From an uncultured Bacteroidales bacterium (lineage in GTDB: Bacteria; Bacteroidota; Bacteroidia; Bacteroidales; P3), in assembly GCA_900316515.1 (NCBI GenBank), contig ONDE01000003.1, forward strand, positions 80,347 to 144,346: DNA of 64,000 nt, read 5' to 3'. A program made the translations under genes and the position numbers. Below, in pieces: positions 43,001 through 51,364 of the stretch (position 1 is its first letter; each line of letters opens with the position of its first letter). The notes beneath the pieces are model-generated. The model was not told the DNA's origin. It was given only the letters and a program-made list of their open reading frames with translations, and searched no databases.

Positions 43001-44702
43001 AATGGATTACCAGCCCCACATCTTTTTTATCTACGCCCATTCCAAATGCAGAGGTGGCCACAATAACTTGAACTTTGCCACTCATAAAAGCGTCTTGGTT
43101 GCGTATTTTATCGGCAGATTCCATTTTACCATTGAAAGGAAGTGCATAGATGCCATCTGCGCGAAGACGATCGGCCAGTTCTTTTGTTCGTTTAGTTCTG
43201 CTTACATAAACGATTGAAGGGCATTGGTGTCCAAGAATAAGGGAACGCAACTGATTGTATTTATCATCATCAGTGTCAGAATGAATGACTGTATAATGCA
43301 GGTTTTTCCGTTCAGAATTAGCAGCAAAAACTTTCAACTTTAAATTTAGTTTTTGCGCGAAGTAGTCACAAATATCTGTTATTACCTTCTGTTTTGCCGT
43401 GGCAGTGAAACAAGAAACGGCAATGGGATGTTGTTGTTGTTTCAGCTCTTGAATCTTACGGATGAAATCGCCAATATAAAGATAATCCACGCGGAAGTCT
43501 TGGCCCCAAGCAGAGAAACAATGTGCTTCGTCTATAACAAACCTCACAACATTGCGGCCTAACAGCAACCGTTCTATCGTCTTACTTCGCAGCATTTCCG
43601 GGGCGATATAGAGCAAGTTGGCTGAGCCATCAAATACTTGCTGTACAGCACTTGCTCGCTCAATTGGGTCAAGTAGACCATTTATTGTCACGGCATCACT
43701 GATACCTCGTTCGGTAAGATTGTCTACCTGGTCTTTCATAAGTGACTGCAATGGTGATATAACCACTGTAAGACCATGCATATTACGACCAGCCATAAGG
43801 GCGGGCAACTGAAAAGTAAGGCTTTTGCCACCACCTGTGGGAAATATGGTTAACAATGATTCTCCTTTAATGGCTGACTCTACAGCCTCCTGTTGCATTC
43901 TTTTTCCGTCGAAGAGCCGGAACTCATTATAACCAAAAAAATCTTGGAGACCTTTATGTGCATCCAAATGATTCCGACAATATTCACATTCGGCACAAGG
44001 AGTGTTTCTTAACAAATCCATCACTTTGGACATGTGTGGGTAATTACGTTGTACCCATGCCGGAGTGATACTCATAATATCATCTGCACCGATGATGGCC
44101 AGTGCATATGCTAATTCTATCGGATGATCATTGATCAAATTGTTAAGGTTGGCATTACCACATATTTTCCCATGGTACTCAGATGTAATCAAATTGACAA
44201 CATCCGTTTTTGATGATAAGAGACGATTGATTAGTGTGGGTTGAATGTGTGGAATATAACCTGTGTATTTGAAAAAGCCCTCAAACTCGGTCTTGTTGTG
44301 TAAAAGTTGATATAGTATTTCCTGCCTTTGCTTGTTCAATCGTTTCCACACTTCCAACTCATCGTAAAAGAGATCTCTGGCTTTTTTGGCATCGTTAACT
44401 GGATTATTCAACTCGTCTACCTGCAATTTGTCATCTTTTACTAGACGATGATAAGGTTTATTTGGAAATAACAATGGTGATAACGGCAATGTATCAATGA
44501 CTTGATAGCGCTTTTGCAGCTGAACGTATTTCAAATCATGACCAATAATATTATGTCCACATAATGTATCACACTTAGAAATGAATTCATTGAATTCTTT
44601 GGACGAGTGTGTGTGTAAAACTGCGCCATCTTCCCGTACAGCGCCGAAGTCCTGCACTTTTTGAGTGCTTACCCCGACTTCCGTATCAATGAAAACAATC
44701 AT
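40026..44702 (-). CDS. Exonuclease-RecQ-UvrD multidomain helicase
   Basis: A 1558-aa fusion. Residues 1-115 resemble a DEDD 3'-5' exonuclease: FIDTE (Asp6, Glu8), CGHNIIGHDL (Asp56) and NNPVNDAKKARDLF (Asp104), though the usual His of the third motif appears as Asn. A Cys cluster CAECEYC lies at 236-242. A RecQ helicase follows: FPTGGGKSLTFQLP (about 287), DEAHCFSAWGQDFR (391), YIQEAGRAGRDP. After a winged-helix-rich middle comes a second, UvrD-type helicase: AAGPGSGKTRVLVHK (about 1055), VLVIDEAQDMGPDD (about 1160), VGDDDQNIYAFRGS, STIHKAKGREFDTVHLF and YVGLTRARQNLYIY. It should unwind and possibly degrade DNA. The gene is visibly AT-richer than its neighbours, suggesting transfer. Repair and phage defence are both possible roles. 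Confidence 0.85.
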   Translation of the reverse strand: MIVFIDTEVGVSTQKVQDFGAVREDGAVLHTHSSKEFNEFISKCDTLCGHNIIGHDLKYVQLQKRYQVIDTLPLSPLLFPNKPYHRLVKDDKLQVDELNNPVNDAKKARDLFYDELEVWKRLNKQRQEILYQLLHNKTEFEGFFKYTGYIPHIQPTLINRLLSSKTDVVNLITSEYHGKICGNANLNNLINDHPIELAYALAIIGADDIMSITPAWVQRNYPHMSKVMDLLRNTPCAECEYCRNHLDAHKGLQDFFGYNEFRLFDGKRMQQEAVESAIKGESLLTIFPTGGGKSLTFQLPALMAGRNMHGLTVVISPLQSLMKDQVDNLTERGISDAVTINGLLDPIERASAVQQVFDGSANLLYIAPEMLRSKTIERLLLGRNVVRFVIDEAHCFSAWGQDFRVDYLYIGDFIRKIQELKQQQHPIAVSCFTATAKQKVITDICDYFAQKLNLKLKVFAANSERKNLHYTVIHSDTDDDKYNQLRSLILGHQCPSIVYVSRTKRTKELADRLRADGIYALPFNGKMESADKIRNQDAFMSGKVQVIVATSAFGMGVDKKDVGLVIHYDISDSLESYIQEAGRAGRDPHMEADCYVLYADSDLDKHFILLNQTKLSISEIQQVWKAIKDMTQQRPTVSCSPLEIARKAGWGDEVDDVETRIKAAIAALEDAGFIERGSNAPHVFATGITIGNMDEARKRITQSPLFDDTTREEAVRIISSLISRRATKHNVDDAESRIDYLADVLGMTKEAVIRNVNLMRQEGILADSQDMLAGLPKSNTMRELKNTLQLERFLLEKIADKTRELNYKELNEEAQSKGMSFCNVKRLKTLLYFLRLKGYVRKEEHTAAGSVSLRLQVAADITMQHFERRSQLCQYIIETINKQKAEKESTFVPFSLVGILNQYVSSQLSIDAPPSIADMEEALLFLSKNELLKLEGGFLVIYNTMQLKRKVERRTRYTKENYRLLDEFYKQRIQQIHIVGEYANLMVRDYNAALQYVSDYFTMDYRRFINKYFKEDRKTEINQNITPAKYKKIFSTLSRRQLEIINDRDSRYIVVAAGPGSGKTRVLVHKLASLLLLEDVKHEQLLMLTFSRAAATEFKKRLIELVGNAAHFVDIKTFHSYSFDLLGKQGSLEEADSVVQRAAEMIERGEVENSKIAKTVLVIDEAQDMGPDDYRLVQALMQRNEEMRVIAVGDDDQNIYAFRGSNSKYLQSLVSDHGAVLYEMIDNYRSTQDIVNYANQFVQRIPNRMKHTPIKAVASYKGVVKNIPVGSIFSVNGLAIKGTTAVLTRTNEQALQVAYQLKQQGIRAILVQADNSFRFINLAEVRYFVKHVGNDGSVISDEIWQAAKERTCQTYATSKLLPAMKRFWEEYEQINRIIYRSDLRQFLLESEVEDFVSLDGNCVFVSTIHKAKGREFDTVHLFVHETNNTKPEDLRTIYVGLTRARQNLYIYHNPVLDQTNISISLSLHDVWLDYFKERKDKVLRLRSGEGLRYSNGYLVSQHGDYIACLSKTQKEQMKDLQQKGYIVNDVEVSYILAWRPREESQEVAVCLANIILKK

Positions 44703-44738
44703 ATTGCCACCTTTCCACTAACAATATATGTCTATTAA

Positions 44739-46145
44739 TCAGAATCCCGGCAGGGTGAGCCAGAGGGTTGGGAGCATGAGGAGGAAGCCGATAAGGATGA
44801 GGGCGAGGATGAATTTCCAGACCCATTTGAGCCATGTGCCGTAGGGAATGCGGGCCATGCCGAGGACGCCGATGAGGACGCCACTGGTGGGAGTAAGCAT
44901 ATTGGTGAAGCCATCGCCGAACTGGAAGGCCAGGACGGTGGTCTGACGGCTGACATTGATGAGGTCGGCGAACTGGGTCATAATAGGCATCGTCAGAGCC
45001 GCCTTGGCGGAGCCGCTGGGCATGACGATGTTGAGCAGCGTCTGGAAGAGGTACATAACGCCGAGCGACATCACCTCGCCTGTCTGCGCAAGGCTGCGGG
45101 TGAGGCCGTAGAGCATGGTGTCGATGACGCGGCCGTCTTTGAGTATGAAGATGATGCCGCTGGCAAGACCTACGACGAGGGCGGCGGAGAGGATGTCCTT
45201 GCAGCCAGCAAGGAAGAGCTTGGCAATGTCGTCGGCACCCTGACGGTCGAGAATGCCGGCAAGGATGCCCATGGCGAGGAAGAGGGCCGAAATCTCGGCG
45301 ATGTACCAATGCCATACCAGTACGCCGACGACAAGTGCCACGATGGTGAGTAGCAGCAGGATGAGGATAAGCGCGTGGCGAGTGGTCAGTGCGGACTGTT
45401 CGTTGCCCTGTTGCCGTTCGCGCCAATAGTCGTCGAGCTTATAGACGGGACTGCTTTCGGGCTTGGCCTTGACGCGATGGGCGTACCATAGGACGAAGGC
45501 GATGCCAATGATTGTCAATACTATCCAGCAGAAGAGGCGGTACTCGAGGCCGGAGAAGAGCGGAATGCCTGCGATGCCTTGCGCAATGCCGATGGTGAAG
45601 GGATTGAGCATGGCCCCGGCGAAGCCTATGTGGGCGGCGACGTAGCACATGCAGACGCCGACGATGGAGTCGTAGCCCATACTGATGGCCAGAGGGATGA
45701 ACACCACGACGAAGGCTATGGTCTCCTCGCTCATGCCGAAGATGGCGCCGAAGAGGCTGAAGAGCAGCATGACCAAGGTGATGATGATGTTCTCGACACC
45801 GAGGAGGCGAATGATTTTATATTTGCTGAGTTTCTGCACACGGCGCAGGAAGGCCATGACGCCGATGTCGATGGCGTGGCTGTTGTTGAGAATCCAGAAG
45901 GCGCCGCCGACCATCAATATGAAAATGATGATGTCGGCTTTGTCGACGAAGCCGTTGAAGAGCGCGGAGAATATCTGCCAGGTCTGCGGGGCGGCATCGA
46001 CGCGGTGGAAGGAGCCGTTGACCACCACCTCGCGGCCGTCTACGGTCTGCCGCAGGAACTCGCCGGCAGGTATGACCCATGTCATGACCGCCGCCAGGAC
46101 GATGAGGGCAAAGACGATGGTGAAGGTATGGGGGATGCGTTTCAT
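44739..46145 (-). CDS. YfcC-family carrier
   Basis: A 468-aa protein with about 12 membrane helices. It begins KRIPHTFTIVFALIVLAAVM, TWVIPAGEF, and has MVGGAFWILNNSHAIDIGV, FGAIFGMSEETIAFVVVFIP, AMLNPFTIGIAQGIAGIPLFSG and LLNIVMPSGSAKAALTMPIM, which match YfcC / C4-dicarboxylate anaerobic-carrier-like transporters. The substrate is unknown; relatives are annotated for dicarboxylates or basic amino acids. It lies 51 nt after the glycosyltransferase and 36 nt before the giant helicase gene. Confidence 0.85.
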   Translation of the reverse strand: MKRIPHTFTIVFALIVLAAVMTWVIPAGEFLRQTVDGREVVVNGSFHRVDAAPQTWQIFSALFNGFVDKADIIIFILMVGGAFWILNNSHAIDIGVMAFLRRVQKLSKYKIIRLLGVENIIITLVMLLFSLFGAIFGMSEETIAFVVVFIPLAISMGYDSIVGVCMCYVAAHIGFAGAMLNPFTIGIAQGIAGIPLFSGLEYRLFCWIVLTIIGIAFVLWYAHRVKAKPESSPVYKLDDYWRERQQGNEQSALTTRHALILILLLLTIVALVVGVLVWHWYIAEISALFLAMGILAGILDRQGADDIAKLFLAGCKDILSAALVVGLASGIIFILKDGRVIDTMLYGLTRSLAQTGEVMSLGVMYLFQTLLNIVMPSGSAKAALTMPIMTQFADLINVSRQTTVLAFQFGDGFTNMLTPTSGVLIGVLGMARIPYGTWLKWVWKFILALILIGFLLMLPTLWLTLPGF

Positions 46146-46196
46146 CGGTTCTATTTAATTAAGTGATTGTCTTTTACAAATACAAACCGCAATTCA

Positions 46197-47321
46197 TCAA
46201 TCATCGGCCAACAGTTTCAATATAGGGGTGTTGACATTGGCGGAGACGAGAGGTGCCAGGCGTTCGGCGCGTTCTTTGAGCATGGCGGCATCGAAGTCGG
46301 TGACCATCAGGTGTTCTAGTGCCTGTCGCATCGAGGCGACGTCGTCGGCAACAATACAGAGGGGAGCCAAGGGTGTGCCTGAGACCATGGCGCTGTTTGC
46401 AAGGCAGTGGCGGCCTGCAAAGAGTGAATGGAGCAGTTTGAGTTTCAGCCCTGTGGGCTGGTTGGTGTAGAGCAGGATGACCTGTGCGTCGCCAACCAGG
46501 CGCTGCATGGTGTCGGTGTCAGGGGTGTCGAAAAGTGTTATGTCGGGGTATTGCGCCAGTTTGTCTCTGAGCCATTGCGGAGGATGGTTTCCGGCCACGA
46601 CAAATGGTATCCCACCATCGGAGAAAAGGTTGTCGGCCAGGTAAATGACGGCGCGGTAATTCTCGGCTACTGCAAGGTTGCCATGGAAGAGGGCGTAACT
46701 GCCACGCCCCACCTGCGACAGCACTCGGTCATAGGGGTGCGATGCGCCGACCACCTGCACATTGCGCAATCCCATGGTCGCAAATGTTTGTGCATCGTTG
46801 TCGGAGATGGCGAAGACGGCTGTAGCAAGGGAGAGTGTGGGCACTTCGTAGCGGCGCAACTTGCGAGCTTCGGTGTAAAGGTGCAGTTTGCGCAACGGAG
46901 AGTGCTCGGCATTGGCCAGCAGACGGTAGTAGTCGGACTCAACGTTGTGGGCACGCACCATCACCTTGCGGTTGCGGAACTCCTTGCGTTCCAACACGTC
47001 GCAGCAGTGCAGGCCTTCGAGGAGTATGGGATAATCGTCCTTGAGCAGGCGGCTGCATAGTTCATCGTTGCTGCGCGAGGCCACGATGTAAGGCCTGCGG
47101 CCCAGCATGCGTAGCGGCGAGGTGTCGCGCCGATAGTAGTGTACCTCGTGGCAAAGGGCTTCCAATTCGGGGGCAGATTGCCGACCGTAGGTGTAGCAGT
47201 GCAGATGAATCTGCACCCCTGCCTCGCTGAGGGCACGGATGCGGTAGTAAACATCAATGACCCCACCGTAGTCAGCAGGAAACGGCACGTTGAAGGATAC
47301 TATGTGCAGGTGTGGTGACAA
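46197..47321 (-). CDS. Glycosyltransferase (GT4-like)
   Basis: A 374-aa two-domain Rossmann protein. The N-terminal domain opens HIVSFNVPFPADYGGVIDVY and the C-terminal domain has YALFHGNLAVAENYRAVIYL, PFVVAGNHPPQWL and LLYTNQPTGLKLKLLHSLFAG, a GT-B donor-site pattern. The frame is open to an ATG at 47435, but that start lies 108 nt inside the preceding gene. A TTG at 47321, 5 nt after that gene's TAA and just before the conserved core, is the likelier start. The sugar and acceptor are unknown. It is in series with the DUF4919 and CYTH genes. Confidence 0.75.
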   Translation of the reverse strand: MSPHLHIVSFNVPFPADYGGVIDVYYRIRALSEAGVQIHLHCYTYGRQSAPELEALCHEVHYYRRDTSPLRMLGRRPYIVASRSNDELCSRLLKDDYPILLEGLHCCDVLERKEFRNRKVMVRAHNVESDYYRLLANAEHSPLRKLHLYTEARKLRRYEVPTLSLATAVFAISDNDAQTFATMGLRNVQVVGASHPYDRVLSQVGRGSYALFHGNLAVAENYRAVIYLADNLFSDGGIPFVVAGNHPPQWLRDKLAQYPDITLFDTPDTDTMQRLVGDAQVILLYTNQPTGLKLKLLHSLFAGRHCLANSAMVSGTPLAPLCIVADDVASMRQALEHLMVTDFDAAMLKERAERLAPLVSANVNTPILKLLADD

Positions 47322-47326
47322 TGGCC

Positions 47327-48484
47327 TTATTTCTTTTTCCTTATGTTGCTGATACGAATGGCGTCGTAGCCCGAACTCCAAATTTCCACTCCTTTGGCGG
47401 TACCGAAAACGCCATGATTGGAGGTCTTCTCCCATATTCTGGAGTATTGGCCACGAATTTCGGTGTCAAAATCCAACAAGTCGTCATCGGAGCCTTTCGT
47501 TATCAGCAACACATGCTTGGTCAGTTCGGCGCTGTCGGCAGCTTCCTGTCCGAAGTATCCTTCAATAATACCAGGAGTTCTTTTGGTGGAGAAAAGCGTC
47601 GAGTCGTTCATACTAAGAGGCTCATTCCAATCTTCAAGTACAATAACATCGAAACGGCTATTGTTGTTTTTCAGTTTTGTCGGTTTCAACAAGAAATGCG
47701 ATCCCAGCGGTATTTCAACGCTGCGCACTTTCTTCAAGTCCGTTGTGGTTTCGTTCTTTTGGAAGTTGTTGTCCCAATATTTAATGCAGATGCCTATCTC
47801 AAAATAGAGCGTATCCAGCCCGAACTCATTTTCTTCGAGAGGGAAAGCATCGCAAATTTTCTTGTCGATATATACAAGTGCTTGATGTTTTGGCCTGACA
47901 CCTTCCATATCCATAATGAAATAAGACTGCATCACCGATGTCAGATAAATGGGATATTGTGCAGAGGCATCGCCGGAAGAGGAGATGGCAGCCATGAGCA
48001 TGTTCAACTGCAGGCGTGCCTTGTCGGTGCGGGCATCCTCATCGCCATAAGCGTAATAGCACCCCATGATTTTATACCAGCACATTATTATATCCGACGG
48101 TTTGCGAGTCAATCCCTTCTCGGCCAACTCTACGACCTTAATCCAGTCGGCATGAGTCATGGTGTCGGCCTGCAGCATATTTCGAACTTCATCCAGTTCG
48201 TCGATAGCACGATAAGGAGAAAAGTCGGGTTGGAATGGATAGCCATAATAGAGACACCGTAGGTCTTGAATGTCGAGAGTGGTGTCAGCTTTAAGGAAAC
48301 GTTTTTTTAGCTTGGGATAATAATATTGGCTGGACTTGTCGCCGACAGCGGCTTTCATCCATTCATAGTCAGGCGGCATAGGTTTCCATGCGGAATCAGA
48401 CGCAACGCTGTCTGTCTGTGCCATCATGGACACTTGGCAAAAGAGTGTAATGCCGAGGAATAAAAAAATCCTTTTTATATTCAT
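47327..48484 (-). CDS. DUF4919-family exported protein
   Basis: A 385-aa protein with a signal peptide (MNIKRIFLFLGITLFCQVSM...AQ). The motif SQYYYPKLKKRFLKADTTL, then LRCLYYGYPFQPDFSPY, is characteristic of DUF4919, a Bacteroidota family of unknown function with a helical TPR-like build. The C-terminal third (after about 260) is lysine/asparagine-rich and less recognisable. It lies 11 nt downstream of the CYTH gene and 5 nt before the glycosyltransferase. Confidence 0.75.
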   Translation of the reverse strand: MNIKRIFLFLGITLFCQVSMMAQTDSVASDSAWKPMPPDYEWMKAAVGDKSSQYYYPKLKKRFLKADTTLDIQDLRCLYYGYPFQPDFSPYRAIDELDEVRNMLQADTMTHADWIKVVELAEKGLTRKPSDIIMCWYKIMGCYYAYGDEDARTDKARLQLNMLMAAISSSGDASAQYPIYLTSVMQSYFIMDMEGVRPKHQALVYIDKKICDAFPLEENEFGLDTLYFEIGICIKYWDNNFQKNETTTDLKKVRSVEIPLGSHFLLKPTKLKNNNSRFDVIVLEDWNEPLSMNDSTLFSTKRTPGIIEGYFGQEAADSAELTKHVLLITKGSDDDLLDFDTEIRGQYSRIWEKTSNHGVFGTAKGVEIWSSGYDAIRISNIRKKK

Positions 48485-48495
48485 TATAAGTTTCT

Positions 48496-49011
48496 TTAAA
48501 ATCTATTATATGCCAGCCAGCTGTTGCGGTAGCGGTGGTCGGCGCTGACATCAGAGCCGAACCAGGAAGGCGGCGTAAATCGGTCGGCAGCTTCGGTGGT
48601 GGGGAATTCCACTTCGACAAGGCGGAGACCTTCGTGGGCACCGTGGAAGATGTCGAGTTCGGCGGTATACTCCCCTACCGGTATGCGGTAGCGGGTCTTG
48701 CTGACCAGTAGGCCGTCGCACTTATTTTTAAGGTGGTTATATTTGTCGGCAGAGAGGGTGAACTCCTCTTCGCGGTTGACGATGGCTGGTGGGGTGTGGG
48801 TGGGAAGTGAACGGGATGTGAACGGGATGTGAGTGGGATGTGAACGGTTGTCGGGGAGGCGTTCCTTGACGGTGAGAATATAGGCATCGCCCATTCTGCG
48901 GATGCGCAGAGTGGGCGATGTGCATAGGTATCCTTGCTCAATCTCGACGTGAGGATGACTGTCGAGGTCGGCAGGCAGCTCACGGACAAGATATTTGCGC
49001 TCGATTTCCAT
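48496..49011 (-). CDS. CYTH-domain protein (triphosphate tunnel enzyme)
   Basis: A 171-aa protein starting MEIERKYLV, the ExExK signature of CYTH proteins, followed by IEQGYLCTSPTLRIRRMGDAY, LTVKERL, EEEFTLSADKYN, KTRYRIPVGEYTAELDIFHG and LVEVEFPT, which line the tunnel. Such enzymes hydrolyse inorganic triphosphate or nucleoside triphosphates. Between TVKE and NREEEF, where relatives usually have a short hairpin, there is a 20-residue His/Pro/Thr/Ser stretch encoded by a word repeat (48788-48847). The start ATG shares one base with the purC stop (TGATG). Confidence 0.85.
   Translation of the reverse strand: MEIERKYLVRELPADLDSHPHVEIEQGYLCTSPTLRIRRMGDAYILTVKERLPDNRSHPTHIPFTSRSLPTHTPPAIVNREEEFTLSADKYNHLKNKCDGLLVSKTRYRIPVGEYTAELDIFHGAHEGLRLVEVEFPTTEAADRFTPPSWFGSDVSADHRYRNSWLAYNRF
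48788..48847. repeat. In-frame word repeat inside the CYTH gene (GAACGGGATGTG)
   Basis: On the plus strand, three copies of an AACGGGATGTG/AGTGGGATGTG 11-mer are flanked by degenerate GGTGGGGTGTGGGTGGG. The translation on the coding strand is a His/Pro/Thr/Ser repeat. Confidence 0.7.
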
Positions 49012-49958
49012 CAGAGCGTGGCGAGGTAGGCGGTGACGTTCTTCTCGATACGTGCGGCGACGTCGGCGCAGTCGTCGGCTTTTTGGAAGCGTTCGCCGGT
49101 GATGTGCTCGTAGAGCTCGATATAGCGGTCGCTGATGCTGTTGACTATCTCGTCGGTCATCTCGGGCACCTTCTGGCCTTCCTTGCCCTGGAAGCCGTTG
49201 GCCATGAGCCATTCGCGGACGAACTCCTTGCTGAGCTGGCGCTGGTGCTCACCCTTCTTGAGGCGCTCCTCGTAGCCGTCGGCGTAGAAGTAGCGGCTGC
49301 TGTCGGGAGTGTGTATCTCGTCGATGAGGTATATCTTGCCGTCGCGCTTGCCGAACTCATACTTAGTGTCGACAAGGATGAGGCCCTTCTCCGCGGCTAT
49401 CTTGGTGCCACGCTCGAAGAGCTGCAGGGCGTATTTCTCAAGCTGGTCGTAGTCTTCCTTGTCCACGAGGCCGGTGCGGATGATCTCCTCGCGGCTGATG
49501 TTCTCGTCGTGTCCTTCGTCGGCCTTGGTGGTCGGGGTGACTATCGGGGTCGGAAACTTCTGGTTCTCCACCATGCCTTCGGGCAGCTGCACGCCGCAGA
49601 GGGTGCGTGCGCCGGCCTTATACTCGCGCCAGGCGCTGCCGGCGAGGTAGCCGCGCACAATCATCTCCACACGGAAACCTTCGCATTTAAGGCCCACGGT
49701 GACCATCGGGTCGGGGGTGGCGAGCTTCCAGTTGGGCAGTATGTCGGCGGTGGCGTCGAGGAACTTGGCGGCAATCTGGTTCAGCACCTGGCCCTTGTAG
49801 GGTATGCCTTTGGGAAGAACAACGTCGAAGGCCGAGATGCGGTCGGAGACCACCATGGCCATATATTTGTCGTCGATGTTATATACATCGCGCACTTTGC
49901 CCACATAGAGGCTTTTCTGCTTGGGAAAACTGAAGTTGGTTTTTACGATTGCGTTCAT
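49011..49958 (-). CDS. purC: Phosphoribosylaminoimidazole-succinocarboxamide synthase
   Basis: A 315-aa SAICAR synthetase. It opens with [19 protein letters not shown] (phosphate loop), [38 protein letters not shown], then [30 protein letters not shown]. It joins CAIR and aspartate using ATP in purine synthesis. The length is typical of the longer PurC type. It is in series after rsmD and before the CYTH gene. Confidence 0.96.
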   Translation of the reverse strand: MNAIVKTNFSFPKQKSLYVGKVRDVYNIDDKYMAMVVSDRISAFDVVLPKGIPYKGQVLNQIAAKFLDATADILPNWKLATPDPMVTVGLKCEGFRVEMIVRGYLAGSAWREYKAGARTLCGVQLPEGMVENQKFPTPIVTPTTKADEGHDENISREEIIRTGLVDKEDYDQLEKYALQLFERGTKIAAEKGLILVDTKYEFGKRDGKIYLIDEIHTPDSSRYFYADGYEERLKKGEHQRQLSKEFVREWLMANGFQGKEGQKVPEMTDEIVNSISDRYIELYEHITGERFQKADDCADVAARIEKNVTAYLATL

Positions 49959-49985
49959 TATTATGATTGTTTGATTGCTTGTGTA

Positions 49986-50531
49986 TTATTCGTCTAGCTT
50001 TTGTGCGAAGAAGGTGAAGTTGACCTTGCCGTAGTTGCGATGCTGCCAGAAATGGGGATGCTCCTCGAAGCTGTATTCTGCCGGGTGTTCGAGGATAAAG
50101 ATGCCATCGTCGTTGAGCACCTCGCGTTCGAACACGAGGTCGGGCAACGTCGGCAGCCCTTCGATGGCGTAGGGCGGGTCGGCAAAGACAATGTCGAACT
50201 TGCGGTTGGCGCGTTTAAGGAGATCGAAGACATCGGCACGCACCACATGGATGTTGCGTATGTCCATGCGTGTGGATTCAGCCTTGATATAGTCGGTGCA
50301 CTGCGCATTGATGTCGATAGAGGTAACTTCACGCACACCGCGTGAGACGAATTCGAACGACACTGCGCCGGTGCCGGCGAAGAGGTCCATTACCGAGCAT
50401 TCTTCAAAGTCGACGTAGTTGTTCAGGATATTGAACAGGCTCTCGCGAGCCATGTCGGTGGTTGGACGCACGGGCAGGTTGGCGGGAGGGTTGAGACGAC
50501 GGCCACGAAGGCTTCCGGCGATGATACGCAT
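49986..50531 (-). CDS. rsmD: 16S rRNA (guanine966-N2)-methyltransferase
   Basis: A 181-aa SAM-dependent methyltransferase beginning MRIIAGSLRGRRLNPP, with RPTTDMARESLFNIL, the SAM motif VMDLFAGTGAVSFEFVSRG and catalytic FADPPYAIEG, all characteristic of RsmD. It methylates G966 of 16S rRNA. It is neighboured by a DUF3822 gene, a pairing common in Bacteroidota. Confidence 0.95.
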   Translation of the reverse strand: MRIIAGSLRGRRLNPPANLPVRPTTDMARESLFNILNNYVDFEECSVMDLFAGTGAVSFEFVSRGVREVTSIDINAQCTDYIKAESTRMDIRNIHVVRADVFDLLKRANRKFDIVFADPPYAIEGLPTLPDLVFEREVLNDDGIFILEHPAEYSFEEHPHFWQHRNYGKVNFTFFAQKLDE

Positions 50532-50545
50532 TGTTACTGTAGGGT

Positions 50546-51361
50546 TTAGAACAGGATAAGGGCGTGACGGTAGGTGTGGAGTTTCTTGAACTCGGGCGAT
50601 GCGAACTTTGTGGCGGTGCCGCTGAAGAGTGTCGTTGTGGGGAAATAGGGTCGCAGACGACCATAGAGTTCGCGGTCGACATCGCCGCAGAGCATCAGTT
50701 CCGTATTGGGCTTGTCGGCGCCGAAGAGTTTCATCACCTCGATGATCTGGAACGACGCTTCGTCCATGTTGGCAAAAGAGATGGTGTTGCCGTAGAGGTA
50801 ACGGCCTTCGTTCATGGCAGCGAGGTCTACCCTACCCTGGCGCCAATGGGAGACAATGACGGGATGTGAGATGCTGCGCGACGCCAATGAGGCTATCTTC
50901 ACATGCTGGTTAATCACCACAACTCCTGGGAGAGCTACCTTGAAAGCCATAATAAGATGGTCGTTGGCAGAGAACACCATAGTGGAGCCAAGAGCTTTGC
51001 ATGGAGCCGACAGGACGGTGTCGGCGGTGCCGCCGAGAAGACGCAGGTATTGGCGGTTGGCAACGGTGGAATAGAGCTCGTCCGGTACCCATGCGTTCTC
51101 GTCGCTGACAGCAACCAGTTCGATATTCTTATAGCCTAGCGGGCGAATGCCGGCATCGGCAAAAAAAGCCTTGATGTCGCGAGTGGCGTCGGTGATAGAG
51201 GCTGCGTGTTGACCTTCGGCCTCGCCGAATGCAAAGAGGGTGCCGTCGGGCGAAGTTACCGAAAAAGAAAATCCATCGGCCACGAGGCAGATGGATAGTC
51301 TTTTTTCTTGATTTGAGCTATCGCCCTCGGTGGCAATTAAAGTCTTGCAACGATAGGCCAT
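50546..51361 (-). CDS. DUF3822-family protein
   Basis: A 271-aa protein of a Bacteroidota-restricted family usually found next to rsmD. It shows the ASKHA-like pattern LSICLVADGFSFSVTSPDG and LLGGTADTVLSAPCKALGST. The C-terminal part VDRELYGRLRPYFPTTTLF fits the fold. The function is unknown; an actin-like or pseudo-ATPase structure is suspected from the family. It ends 14 nt before rsmD and begins 3 nt after the stop of the 51365 gene. Confidence 0.82.
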   Translation of the reverse strand: MAYRCKTLIATEGDSSNQEKRLSICLVADGFSFSVTSPDGTLFAFGEAEGQHAASITDATRDIKAFFADAGIRPLGYKNIELVAVSDENAWVPDELYSTVANRQYLRLLGGTADTVLSAPCKALGSTMVFSANDHLIMAFKVALPGVVVINQHVKIASLASRSISHPVIVSHWRQGRVDLAAMNEGRYLYGNTISFANMDEASFQIIEVMKLFGADKPNTELMLCGDVDRELYGRLRPYFPTTTLFSGTATKFASPEFKKLHTYRHALILF

Positions 51362-51364
51362 AGC

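Noticed and set aside
44686..45426. 246-aa Arg/His/Pro-rich frame overlapping the YfcC gene
   Set aside because: Out-of-frame shadow of the YfcC coding sequence on the same strand.
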